DNA from: CAYFTL01 sp964346145
GTDB taxonomy: Bacteria; Bacillota; Clostridia; Christensenellales; Aristaeellaceae
Direction: 5' to 3'
Assembly (NCBI GenBank): GCA_964346145.1
Contig: CAYFTL010000065.1
Coordinates: 1-6,114, forward strand
DNA: 6,114 nucleotides
A program made the translations under genes and the position numbers. The notes below the pieces were generated by a model. That model made no database searches and had not been told where the DNA came from. It saw nothing but the letters and a program-made list of their open reading frames with translations. Below are positions 1 through 6,112 of the stretch, in pieces; position 1 is the stretch's first letter; each line of letters opens with the position of its first letter.

Positions 1-88
1 GACAAACACATTATTATTTACTCTACAACTTTATAGATACATGGTCAACAGCACATGGACATATAAATAATTCCCAAGTTTTTCATAA
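1..88. other. AT-rich intergenic stretch, no gene seen
   Basis: This A/T-rich stretch lies beyond the galT terminator and holds no reading frame with a ribosome binding site or recognisable product. A short leftward frame that runs into the galT tail has no coding character. The neighbouring terminator could work in both directions, so a rightward gene may end just outside the window, but nothing here proves it. Confidence 0.5.
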
Positions 89-123
89 AACAAAAAGAGC
101 CCTCCAAAAGAGCTCTTTTTGTT
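89..123 (-). terminator. Intrinsic terminator after galT (possibly two-way)
   Basis: An inverted repeat pairs 89-100 with 112-123 (12 bp, core AAAAAGAGC/GCTCTTTTT) around an 11-base loop. Read on the minus strand, the stem starts four bases after the galT stop codon and ends in a T-rich run (TTTTTGTTTT), the usual form of a rho-independent terminator. The A-rich left arm and T-rich right arm mean it could also stop rightward transcription entering from outside the window. Confidence 0.85.
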
Positions 124-126
124 AAG

Positions 127-1665
127 CTAGATTTTTCGATAACCCACACTATCCAAAAAGCGCCATAGCCCAGCTTGCCCCTGTGGATCTTGTTTGTACA
201 CGCCCGCGTCCCGCAGCACTCGAGCACACTTGTCGGCCAAAACGCTCTTCACCAATACATTGGCGTTCTCTGCCGTTTGCCGGATTCCAACCTGTGCCAT
301 CAACTCGTCTATCCACTCGGCGTGCTTGAATAGCGGCGATTGGGCATCAGAAGCGATCGATGCCGGCAATTCACCCGTAAGGATTTTTTCGATATCCTTA
401 AGTTCATCTTTTAGCCGGCCCGGCAAAATAAACAATCCCATAACCTCGATCAACCCAATATTTTCTTTCTTAATATGGTGCAGTTCATTGTGCGGATGAA
501 ATATGCCCAGCGGATGCTCTGCATCCGTACGGTTGTTGCGCAGCACCAAATATAGCGCATAAACATTACCTCTTTTGCGCAAAATGGGGGTAATCGCGTT
601 GTGAGGGGTTGCGCCCGTATACGCGTGAATGTCCAATGCATAATCACTGTATTCCCGCCAACCAGACAAGCATCGCATAGCCTCTCGAATCAAATCCACG
701 CGGCTACTCGACGTGAGGCGGAGACAACTCATAGGCCAATCAATAACCGCACCTTTTACCTCGGAGGACTGGGTAGAAAATTCGGACAATACCTTGGCAT
801 CGTCCATTGGGAATCTATATTTACCGCCCTGGAAGTGATCATGACTCAAAATAGATCCGCCGACAACAGGCAAATCTGCGTTAGCTCCAATAAAGTAATG
901 CGGAAATCGATCCACAAAATCCAGCAATCGGCGGTAGGTGGATTCGTCTTGGACCATGGGCGTGTGCTCATGGTTGAGCACGATGCAGTGCTCATTATAG
1001 TATGCGTAAGGCGAATACTGAAGATGCCATAGCTTGCCATCTAAATAGAGCGGAAGCATGCGGTGGTTTTGCCGCGCAGGGAAGTTGGCCCGCCCCGCAT
1101 AACCCGGGTTTTCCGGACAAAGCATGCACTTGGGATACCCCACTTGAGGCGCGTTGCGCTCTGCAATGATATCCCGTGGGTCCTTCTCCGGCTTGGACAG
1201 ATTGATGGTGATTTCCAACGTGCCTACAGGCGAATCGGCAAAAAACTGCTGATTCTTGGCGATTTGATCCACGCGAATATAATTGCATGCGCGGCATATA
1301 TGATAAAACCAATCGGTTGCCGCTGCAGAGCCCTGCTCCTGCATCAGATGAAAAAACCTTTGCCGCACCAATTGAGGGTGCGGCGTTACGATGCCCATAA
1401 GTTTGGTTTCAAACAAGTCGCGTTGATTTGCGCTGTCTTCGATCAGCCCTGCCTCAACGGCACAGTCGCCCAATTCTCTCAAGATGGCGGTCGCCGTTTC
1501 GGGTACATGCGTTGTCTTCTCATAATTCTGCGCCGGAACATCCATTTCGAATATTTCCAGAAATTGGTTTCTGGTAAACAGCTCATCTTCGGCAGCAATC
1601 AAGGATTGTGCAATAGCAAAATCTATCAGTCTGTCTATCGCCTGGGTTGTCTTCAACCGATCCAC
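127..1665 (-). CDS. galT: UTP/UDP-glucose--hexose-1-phosphate uridylyltransferase, Firmicutes type (GalT)
   Basis: A cytoplasmic Leloir-pathway enzyme that exchanges UMP between UDP-glucose and galactose-1-phosphate, giving UDP-galactose and glucose-1-phosphate. At 512 residues it matches the long GalT class of Firmicutes (about 490-510 aa) rather than the ~350 aa enterobacterial class. Visible marks are KCMLCPENPGYAGRANF at about 179-195, VVGGSILSHDHFQGG at 267-281 with the HDHFQ active-site triad equivalent (His275, His277, Gln279; by family, the second His carries the UMP), and FHPHNELHHIKKENIGLIEV at 389-408, typical of this class. The start is GTG at 1665, the only usual start codon after the upstream in-frame stop that keeps the N-terminus; the Shine-Dalgarno before it is weak (GGATG). 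The N-terminus (DRLIDFAIAQSLI) fits the family. It is transcribed away from galK from a shared intergenic region and is followed at once by a terminator, so it is probably monocistronic. No frameshift or missing key residue was seen. Confidence 0.96.
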   Translation of the reverse strand: MDRLKTTQAIDRLIDFAIAQSLIAAEDELFTRNQFLEIFEMDVPAQNYEKTTHVPETATAILRELGDCAVEAGLIEDSANQRDLFETKLMGIVTPHPQLVRQRFFHLMQEQGSAAATDWFYHICRACNYIRVDQIAKNQQFFADSPVGTLEITINLSKPEKDPRDIIAERNAPQVGYPKCMLCPENPGYAGRANFPARQNHRMLPLYLDGKLWHLQYSPYAYYNEHCIVLNHEHTPMVQDESTYRRLLDFVDRFPHYFIGANADLPVVGGSILSHDHFQGGKYRFPMDDAKVLSEFSTQSSEVKGAVIDWPMSCLRLTSSSRVDLIREAMRCLSGWREYSDYALDIHAYTGATPHNAITPILRKRGNVYALYLVLRNNRTDAEHPLGIFHPHNELHHIKKENIGLIEVMGLFILPGRLKDELKDIEKILTGELPASIASDAQSPLFKHAEWIDELMAQVGIRQTAENANVLVKSVLADKCARVLRDAGVYKQDPQGQAGLWRFLDSVGYRKI

Positions 1666-1702
1666 AAAACCACATCCGTTTTCATAAAGTAATTGTATTT
1701 TT

Positions 1703-1708
1703 AGTATA
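1703..1708 (-). promoter_or_regulatory. Candidate galT -10 box
   Basis: On the minus strand this reads TATACT, one mismatch from TATAAT, within an A/T-rich run and about 38 bases before the GTG start. The bases 17 upstream (TGTACT) are a poor -35. The call rests on the -10 box and its position only. Confidence 0.45.
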
Positions 1709-1766
1709 GTATCTTTTTACAGAAGAGTACAGCCTTCCAGCCTGATATACGAAAATATTTAAGCAC

Positions 1767-1784
1767 TTTGCCCTATAGGCTAAA
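1767..1784. repeat. Imperfect inverted repeat, possible operator
   Basis: TTTGCCCTATAGGCTAAA is an 18-bp dyad in which seven of nine base pairs match. It lies in the middle of the divergent region, between the two -10 boxes. It could bind a dimeric regulator, but an A/T-rich region produces such weak dyads by chance. Confidence 0.25.
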
Positions 1785-1791
1785 ATGAATT

Positions 1792-1824
1792 TTGTGAAAA
1801 GTTGTGCAAACCGCCTTGTCCAAC
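1792..1824 (+). repeat. TTGTG direct repeats, possible activator site
   Basis: Two 9-base units, TTGTGAAAA (1792-1800) and TTGTGCAAA (1802-1810), differ at one base and repeat with a 10-base period, about one turn of the helix. A weaker third copy, TTGTCCAAC, is at 1816-1824. They lie about 30-60 bases upstream of the galK -10 box, where AraC-type and similar activators bind tandem sites. The repeats are seen directly; the binding role is inferred. Confidence 0.4.
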
Positions 1825-1853
1825 ACAGAAATATGATTTAATATAAGATTATC

Positions 1854-1859
1854 TATAAT
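1854..1859 (+). promoter_or_regulatory. Candidate galK -10 box
   Basis: A perfect TATAAT lies 50 bases before the galK ATG, so transcription would start near 1866 and leave a leader of roughly 43 bases. No hexamer at 15-19 bases upstream resembles TTGACA, and the TGn extension is absent, so the promoter probably needs an activator. Confidence 0.6.
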
Positions 1860-1882
1860 TTTGAGCGCGAGCATTTTGTCGT

Positions 1883-1892
1883 CGCTCGAGCG
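1883..1892. repeat. 10-bp palindrome in the galK leader
   Basis: CGCTCGAGCG is a perfect palindrome ending four bases before the galK ribosome binding site. The same bases can instead pair with CGAGC at 1868-1872 (GCTCG at 1884-1888) to form an RNA hairpin. It could be an operator or a translational control element, but it could also be chance. Confidence 0.3.
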
Positions 1893-1895
1893 TGT

Positions 1896-1900
1896 GGAGG
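1896..1900 (+). promoter_or_regulatory. galK ribosome binding site
   Basis: GGAGG stands 8 bases before the ATG at 1909. This spacing selects that ATG over an upstream in-frame TTG at 1861, which lies inside the proposed promoter, and over the next ATG at 1921. Confidence 0.85.
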
Positions 1901-1908
1901 ATGTCAAG

Positions 1909-3195
1909 ATGGGAAATTATATGGACGCACTCAAGTTTTTGTACACCCCCAAAGCCAACGAAGGAATTAAAAAGCTATATGGCAAACGCGAGGGCGTGCT
2001 GGTTTATCAACTGGGCCGCTATCGCCGGCTGGGCAAACGGCATGTCGAACTGTTTGGCGACGATAACGAGATTTATTTTTCTTCCGCTCCCGGGCGCACC
2101 GAAATTGCCGGTAACCATACCGATCACAATTCGGGCAAAGTGTTGGCCGCTGCGGTAAATCTCGATACGGTAGCCGCAGTTTCCAAAAGCGACGACGACA
2201 TCGTCACCCTGTATTCGGAAGGATTTCCGCAAGCTTTTGTGGTGGATTTGAACGATTTAAGCGTTCGCGAAGACGAAAAAGAAACGACAAACGCACTGAT
2301 TCGCGGCGTAGCGGCCCGCATGAAGGAATTGGGCTACAAGATCGGCGGATTCAACGCCTGCGTGGCAAGCTCGGTATCCAAAGGATCCGGACTCAGCTCG
2401 TCTGCTGCCTTTGAAGTCATGTTGGTCGGGATTTTCGATGGCCTGTTTAACGATTTTTCCATCACTCCCAAACTCCGTGCCCAAATTTCCCAATATGCCG
2501 AAAACGTATATTTCGGAAAGCCCAGCGGCTTGATGGACCAAATGGCCAGCTCGGTGGGTGGCCTAGTCACCATCGATTTTCGGCGCGCTGAAGCCGAAGT
2601 AGAAGCGCTGTCCTACGATTTTGCCGAAAAGGGATATTCCATCGTGGTTGTGCACACCGAGGGCGACCACGGCAACCTAACCAACGAATACGCCGCCATC
2701 CCCAACGAAATGAAGGAAGTCGCCCGCGCCTTAGGTGGCAAGGTGCTCAGAGATGTGCTGCCCGAACAACTGGAAGAAGGGCTTGCCGACTTGAAGGGAA
2801 AAGTGCCCGACCGCGCAATTTTGCGTGCGATGCATTTCTTTGATGAAAACAAACGCGTTAAAGAATTGGTAAAAGCCCTGCAGGAAGACGATCTAGACAA
2901 GTTCTTTGCACTAATCATTGAATCGGGTGAGAGCAGCTGGAAGCTGCTGCAAAACATCTATGTGCCCAGTGAAGCCGATCAGGGTTTAGCCTTGGCCCTT
3001 GAGATGTCCCGCCGGATGCTCAAAGGCAAGGGGGCGTGGCGTATTCATGGCGGTGGCTTTGCCGGAACCATTTTGACTTTTGTGCCCAACGATATGCTGG
3101 ACCGTTTCATCAAAAAAATGGACGGCGTATTTGGAGACCACAGCTGCACCGTGCTGGATATTCGCCCCATGGGTGCTACGTTCCTTAGGTTTTAG
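1909..3195 (+). CDS. galK: Galactokinase (GHMP kinase family)
   Basis: Phosphorylates galactose with ATP to galactose-1-phosphate, the entry step of the Leloir pathway, in the cytoplasm. The 428-residue product carries all three GHMP-kinase signatures: the galactokinase motif SAPGRTEIAGNHTDHNSG at 59-76 with the conserved Arg63 and Asp72, the phosphate-binding loop KGSGLSSSAAFE at 158-169, and the C-terminal HGGGFAGT at 380-387. GLMDQMAS at 207-214 supplies the catalytic-base Asp210. The protein is longer than the common ~390 aa galactokinase, with about 30 extra N-terminal residues before the usual start of homology. The motif reads GNHTD where many galactokinases have GEHTD; as I recall, this Asn is common in clostridial homologues, but it sits at a galactose-contacting position. 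Divergent galT supports the assignment. The downstream amidohydrolase starts 27 bases after the stop with no terminator between, so they form an operon. Confidence 0.94.
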   Translation: MGNYMDALKFLYTPKANEGIKKLYGKREGVLVYQLGRYRRLGKRHVELFGDDNEIYFSSAPGRTEIAGNHTDHNSGKVLAAAVNLDTVAAVSKSDDDIVTLYSEGFPQAFVVDLNDLSVREDEKETTNALIRGVAARMKELGYKIGGFNACVASSVSKGSGLSSSAAFEVMLVGIFDGLFNDFSITPKLRAQISQYAENVYFGKPSGLMDQMASSVGGLVTIDFRRAEAEVEALSYDFAEKGYSIVVVHTEGDHGNLTNEYAAIPNEMKEVARALGGKVLRDVLPEQLEEGLADLKGKVPDRAILRAMHFFDENKRVKELVKALQEDDLDKFFALIIESGESSWKLLQNIYVPSEADQGLALALEMSRRMLKGKGAWRIHGGGFAGTILTFVPNDMLDRFIKKMDGVFGDHSCTVLDIRPMGATFLRF

Positions 3196-3205
3196 AAATT
3201 GTCAC

Positions 3206-3212
3206 AAGGAGG
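3206..3212 (+). promoter_or_regulatory. Ribosome binding site of the amidohydrolase gene
   Basis: AAGGAGG lies 10 bases before the ATG at 3223 and just after the galK stop. It sets the start there and rules out the upstream in-frame TTG at 3199, which precedes the site. Confidence 0.88.
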
Positions 3213-3222
3213 ATATGCCAAA

Positions 3223-4374
3223 ATGATTTTAATCAAAAACGCGCAGGTGTTCACCATGGCGCAAGGCGCGCGCACTGCCGAAAGCGAAGTTCTGATGGAC
3301 AACGGAAAAATTGTTGCAACAGGCAACGATTTGCCCTGCGCCGATGCCCAAGTCGTAGATGCCAAAGGCATGTATGTGCTTCCCGGCGTGGTGGACGCTC
3401 ACTGTCATATTGGCATGTTTGAAGATGGCATGGGCTTTGAAGGGGACGACGGCAACGAGGCTACCGATCCCATCACCCCTCAGCTTCGCGCACTGGACGC
3501 TATAAACCCCAAGGACCGGTGCTTCTCCGAAGCGCTGAGCTGTGGCGTCACCAGCGTGGCCACGGGCCCCGGCAGTGCCAACGTAATCGGCGGCCAATTT
3601 GTAGCTATGAAAACATACGGCGACCATTTAAGCGATATGGTATTTGCCGAGCCGTTGGCCATGAAAGCTGCCTTTGGCGAAAACCCAAAGCGAGTGTATT
3701 CGGGACAAAAACGCACCCCCTCAACCCGCATGGCCACAGCAGCAGTATTTCGCCAAGCTATGGTGGATGCCCAAGCCTACGCCGAAAAGATGCAATCGCC
3801 CGACTGTGACAAACATCCGGAGCGTAGTCTGAAGAACGAAATCTTAGGCAAAGTCTTAAACCGAGAGCTGCTGCTCAAGTGCCATGCCCACCGGGCCGAC
3901 GATATTCTAACAGCTCTGCGCATGGCCGAAGAGTTTGGGGTGCGTGTTTCGGTAGAGCATTGCACCGAAGGTTACTTGATTTTGGATGAGCTAAAGCGTT
4001 TCAACATACCCTATATCCTGGGTCCACTGCTCAGCGACCGCAGCAAAGTCGAACTGCGCAACATGACGTTCAAGGCGCCTTATGAGTTTTACAAGGCAGG
4101 CGTGCGCTTTGCGCTGATGACCGATCACCCGGTCATCCCGATTCAGTTTTTGACGGTTCAGGCCGCCCTGTGTGTGCGCGAAGGTTTGCCCGAAATGGAA
4201 GCCTTGGCCGCCATCACCCGAAACGCCGCTTGGGCCATCGGCCAAGAGCATCGAATCGGCAGCCTGGAAGCAGGGAAAGACGCCGAATTGGCATTGTACG
4301 ACGGACATCCGTTGGATGCCAGAACCAGGGTAAAGCAGGTCTACATAAACGGGGCTTTAGTGCACGAAGCCTAA
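3223..4374 (+). CDS. Metal-dependent amidohydrolase, imidazolonepropionase-like (COG1228 type), substrate unknown
   Basis: A 383-residue member of the amidohydrolase superfamily (TIM barrel plus a split beta-sandwich domain). The N-terminal sandwich strands (ILIKNAQVFTM, then GKIVATG) lead into the metal motif PGVVDAHCHIG, with His60 and His62. Further likely metal or catalytic residues are in KCHAHRADD (His221/His223, 219-227), VEHCTEG (His246) and MTDHPVIP (Asp301). The family-typical segments GPGSANVIGG at 115-124 and FGENPKR at 151-157 are present, and the chain closes with GSLEAGKDAELALYDGHPLD at about 346-365, returning to the sandwich. This pattern matches a widespread subgroup in Clostridia and Thermotogae usually named only 'amidohydrolase'. 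The reaction is probably hydrolysis of a cyclic amide or similar C-N bond, but the substrate cannot be read off. It is the distal gene of the galK transcript. Length and motifs look intact. It has no signal peptide, so it is cytoplasmic. Confidence 0.9.
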   Translation: MILIKNAQVFTMAQGARTAESEVLMDNGKIVATGNDLPCADAQVVDAKGMYVLPGVVDAHCHIGMFEDGMGFEGDDGNEATDPITPQLRALDAINPKDRCFSEALSCGVTSVATGPGSANVIGGQFVAMKTYGDHLSDMVFAEPLAMKAAFGENPKRVYSGQKRTPSTRMATAAVFRQAMVDAQAYAEKMQSPDCDKHPERSLKNEILGKVLNRELLLKCHAHRADDILTALRMAEEFGVRVSVEHCTEGYLILDELKRFNIPYILGPLLSDRSKVELRNMTFKAPYEFYKAGVRFALMTDHPVIPIQFLTVQAALCVREGLPEMEALAAITRNAAWAIGQEHRIGSLEAGKDAELALYDGHPLDARTRVKQVYINGALVHEA

Positions 4375-4428
4375 GCCTAGCTTTTATTCTTTCTAGTTAT
4401 TTGCTTGATGCTCAAAATTTCATACACA

Positions 4429-4468
4429 AAACAAAAGCTGCTGGTTTTTATTCCAGCAGCTTTTGTTT
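4429..4468. terminator. Strong bidirectional terminator between convergent genes
   Basis: A perfect 16-bp stem pairs 4429-4444 with 4453-4468 around an 8-base loop (TTTTTATT). The G/C-rich inner part GCTGCTGG is flanked by A-rich and T-rich arms, so both strands end in a T-run. It lies 54 bases past the amidohydrolase stop and 25 bases past the stop of the leftward small membrane protein gene, so it serves both transcripts. Confidence 0.93.
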
Positions 4469-4493
4469 CGCTTTTTATAGCAACAAGCTCGGC

Positions 4494-4703
4494 TTATCGG
4501 TCTTCATCCTCAATCGGGTGGACGTAGTAGTCCACTTCGATTACGTCGCGCTTGTTATACGTTGTGTTCGTTTGGCCTGCGTTGTTTGTTCTAGCCCTTG
4601 CTTTTTTGCGTGCTTTTTGCCCTGCGTTACGTATGGATTTGCCCAGCATTACCACCAAAGCAATCGGAAACGCTAGCTGGCTCAACATTAATACCAATCC
4701 CAT
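4494..4703 (-). CDS. Small membrane-anchored protein of unknown function
   Basis: I do not recognise this 69-residue protein. Residues about 2-21 (GLVLMLSQLAFPIALVVMLG) form one hydrophobic helix. A strongly basic stretch follows (KSIRNAGQKARKKARAR, 22-38), which by the positive-inside rule would face the cytoplasm, then an Asn/Thr-rich linker and an acidic tail (VHPIEDEDR). It looks like a single-pass anchor with a cytoplasmic charged tail. That it is a real gene is supported by AAAGGAGG 10 bases before the ATG, a near-consensus promoter upstream and a strong terminator downstream. It follows the ABC permease gene on the same strand with no visible terminator between, so read-through from the ABC operon is also possible. 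A link to that transporter is only positional. Confidence 0.75.
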   Translation of the reverse strand: MGLVLMLSQLAFPIALVVMLGKSIRNAGQKARKKARARTNNAGQTNTTYNKRDVIEVDYYVHPIEDEDR

Positions 4704-4713
4704 AATCGCATGC

Positions 4714-4721
4714 CCTCCTTT
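4714..4721 (-). promoter_or_regulatory. Ribosome binding site of the small membrane protein
   Basis: On the minus strand this reads AAAGGAGG, 10 bases before the ATG at 4703. It is a main reason to accept this short frame as a gene. Another ATG at 4711 lies only two bases from the site and is out of frame. Confidence 0.85.
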
Positions 4722-4770
4722 GCGGGTGTGCGTTTTTCACCTCTTTTAAGTTCAAGTTAACTACATTCCA

Positions 4771-4799
4771 ATTATAACACACCGCATACTGCATGTAAA
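4771..4799 (-). promoter_or_regulatory. Near-consensus sigma-A promoter for the small membrane protein
   Basis: On the minus strand, TTTACA (4799-4794) and TATAAT (4776-4771) are separated by exactly 17 bases: one mismatch in the -35 and none in the -10. Transcription would start near 4764, giving a leader of about 60 bases. The -35 begins about 28 bases after the ABC permease stop. It is the best promoter in the window and suggests the small gene is expressed independently and fairly strongly. Confidence 0.85.
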
Positions 4800-4826
4800 A
4801 CATCTCAGAAGATTCTAATCTTACCA

Positions 4827-5993
4827 TTATTCATATCGGAGGGCTTCGATGGGCAACAATTTGGATGCCTTGTTGGCCGGGTAACAGCCAAATACAACGC
4901 CAACCACCATAGAAAACAACAGCGCAAGCCCGGCTACTTGGTTGGATACCACCATTTTGATGCCCATCAGCGATGATAGTCCGTAGGATACCAGATACCC
5001 AAGCCCCAAGCCGATGATGCCACCCACCAGCGAAAGCACTACCGCTTCAATCAAAAACTGGCTCATAATGTCCAGCCGCTGTGCACCGATCGCCTTGCGT
5101 ATGCCGATTTCCCTCGTGCGCTCTGTCACCGATACCAGCATAATGTTCATAATGCCTATGCCGCCCACCAGCAAAGATATGCCCGCGATTCCGGCCAACA
5201 TTAAGGTCAAAGTGCCTGTAACCGAACTCATTACATCCAGCAACTGGGATTGGCTGGTCACCGAATAACCGTCTTCGTCGCCCGTTTTTCTGTACATAAA
5301 ACTCTCTAGCGAACTGACCGCCGTGTCTACCGACTCTTCCGTTGCCGCGCTGGCATAGAAGGAGCTAATGGTTGTGTTTTTAAAGTGGCGCTGTGCAGTG
5401 GTGAAGGGAATGAGCACATAATCGTCGGTGGACAGCATCTCATTCTCCCCCTTTTCCTCGAGAACGCCCACAATCGCGTATTTTCGGCCGTCAATTCGGA
5501 TAGACTCCCCGACCACGTCCCGGTGTCCAAATAGCTCGTCGGCTACGTCCACACCGACCACCGCCACCGCGTTGCGCCGACTTACGTCCATATCGATTAT
5601 AAACCGACCGCTGGCTACCGACACGTTGCGAATTGTCTCATAATCTGGAGTGGTACCCTCCACCGTGGTGTCGTGGGTGTTGGTGCCAGCCTTCAGAGTC
5701 AAGCTGGAGCTGAGTGTGGGCGCAATCCCACTGACTCCGCCTTGTCCACGCAACTCCATGAGCTCCTCCAGCTTCACATGCACATCGCGCTGGGAACGCA
5801 CCGACACGGTGATCATATTGGTGCCCAAGCTCGTAATCTGATCGGTTACAGCCGAAGAGCTGCCTTCACCCAGCGCTACCAATGCGGTTACCGAAAGCAC
5901 ACCGATGATGATGCCCAGCATCGTCAAAAACGAGCGCATCTTGTTGCCGCTTATGGCACGAAACGCCATTTTAAAGGCTTGTGTCCACTTCAT
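4827..5993 (-). CDS. ABC transporter permease, MacB/FtsX family
   Basis: A 388-residue inner-membrane permease of the type VII (mechanotransmission) ABC class. It has one N-terminal membrane helix (about 22-42, FLTMLGIIIGVLSVTALVAL), a large extracytoplasmic MacB-like periplasmic-core domain (about 45-258), then three helices (about 262-288, 315-342 and 352-374) of the FtsX domain. The loop VTERTREIGIRKAIGA at 289-304 is the conserved family segment that couples to the ATPase, and the C-terminal PIEALRYE ending is also typical. Length (about 390-400 aa) agrees with single-domain Gram-positive permeases of this family. Its start overlaps the stop of the upstream ATPase gene by ATGA, so the two are translationally coupled, with GGAGAGG inside the ATPase gene as ribosome binding site. 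By family, such pairs move peptides, antibiotics or lipoproteins using a membrane-fusion partner, which would lie to the right of this window. The substrate cannot be told. Confidence 0.94.
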   Translation of the reverse strand: MKWTQAFKMAFRAISGNKMRSFLTMLGIIIGVLSVTALVALGEGSSSAVTDQITSLGTNMITVSVRSQRDVHVKLEELMELRGQGGVSGIAPTLSSSLTLKAGTNTHDTTVEGTTPDYETIRNVSVASGRFIIDMDVSRRNAVAVVGVDVADELFGHRDVVGESIRIDGRKYAIVGVLEEKGENEMLSTDDYVLIPFTTAQRHFKNTTISSFYASAATEESVDTAVSSLESFMYRKTGDEDGYSVTSQSQLLDVMSSVTGTLTLMLAGIAGISLLVGGIGIMNIMLVSVTERTREIGIRKAIGAQRLDIMSQFLIEAVVLSLVGGIIGLGLGYLVSYGLSSLMGIKMVVSNQVAGLALLFSMVVGVVFGCYPANKASKLLPIEALRYE

Positions 5994-6112
5994 ACGCTCG
6001 CCACCTCTCCAGACGGTGCTCCAGCCGTGCTATTGATTTTGTGTTCCTTGTATTCTTTGTATTGCTCTTCGGTATAAATCCGTCCATCGCGAATCATAAG
6101 CCTGCGCTGCGC
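5990..6112 (-). CDS. ABC transporter ATP-binding protein, C-terminal end only (partial)
   Basis: The last 40 codons of a leftward gene that continues past the right edge; the first two bases of the minus strand (6114-6113) belong to the preceding codon. The visible start AQRRLMIRDGRIY matches the end of the LolD/MacB ATPase fold, where a final strand carries an I-R-D-G-R-I pattern. A charged tail rich in Lys, Glu and Tyr (TEEQYKEYKEHK) and a small-residue end (STAGAPSGEVASV) follow. The Walker and signature motifs lie outside the window. The TGA stop overlaps the permease ATG as ATGA, so the pair forms one transporter operon. Confidence 0.85.
   Translation of the reverse strand, partial: AQRRLMIRDGRIYTEEQYKEYKEHKINSTAGAPSGEVASV

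Larger units (their letters stand above)
1666..1908. promoter_or_regulatory. Divergent galT/galK control region
   Basis: This 243-base A/T-rich gap separates two genes transcribed in opposite directions and must hold both promoters. It contains a TATACT box facing galT (1703-1708), a TATAAT box facing galK (1854-1859), repeated TTGTG elements (1792-1824), an imperfect 18-bp inverted repeat (1767-1784) and a 10-bp palindrome in the galK leader (1883-1892). Neither -10 box has a good -35 box at 15-19 bases, which suggests activator-dependent control. I found no clean catabolite-response (cre) element. The regulator itself is not encoded in this window. Confidence 0.8.

Noticed and set aside
1063..1692. 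A 209-codon open frame on the plus strand opposite galT
   Set aside because: It lies wholly over the antisense of a clear galT, has no ribosome binding site that I can see, and its product has no recognisable domain. It is a frame shadow.
1804..1824. Possible cre (CcpA) or LacI-type operator around TGCAAACCGCC
   Set aside because: The central CG is one base out of register with the cre pattern and the two halves match poorly.
1861..1908. N-terminal extension of galK from a TTG at 1861
   Set aside because: The TTG lies next to the proposed -10 box and before the expected transcript start. The GGAGG at 1896-1900 fits the ATG at 1909.
4170..4676. A 168-codon plus-strand frame running from inside the amidohydrolase through the terminator
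   Set aside because: It crosses a strong terminator and overlaps both the amidohydrolase and the small membrane protein gene. It has no supported start.
4809..4822. Palindrome AAGATTCTAATCTT just after the ABC permease stop, considered as a terminator
   Set aside because: The stem is only 6 bp with a 2-base loop, A/T-rich, and no T-run follows on the minus strand.
5673..6077. A 134-codon open frame on the plus strand opposite the ABC permease start
   Set aside because: The permease and ATPase reading on the other strand is unambiguous, and this product is low in recognisable features.
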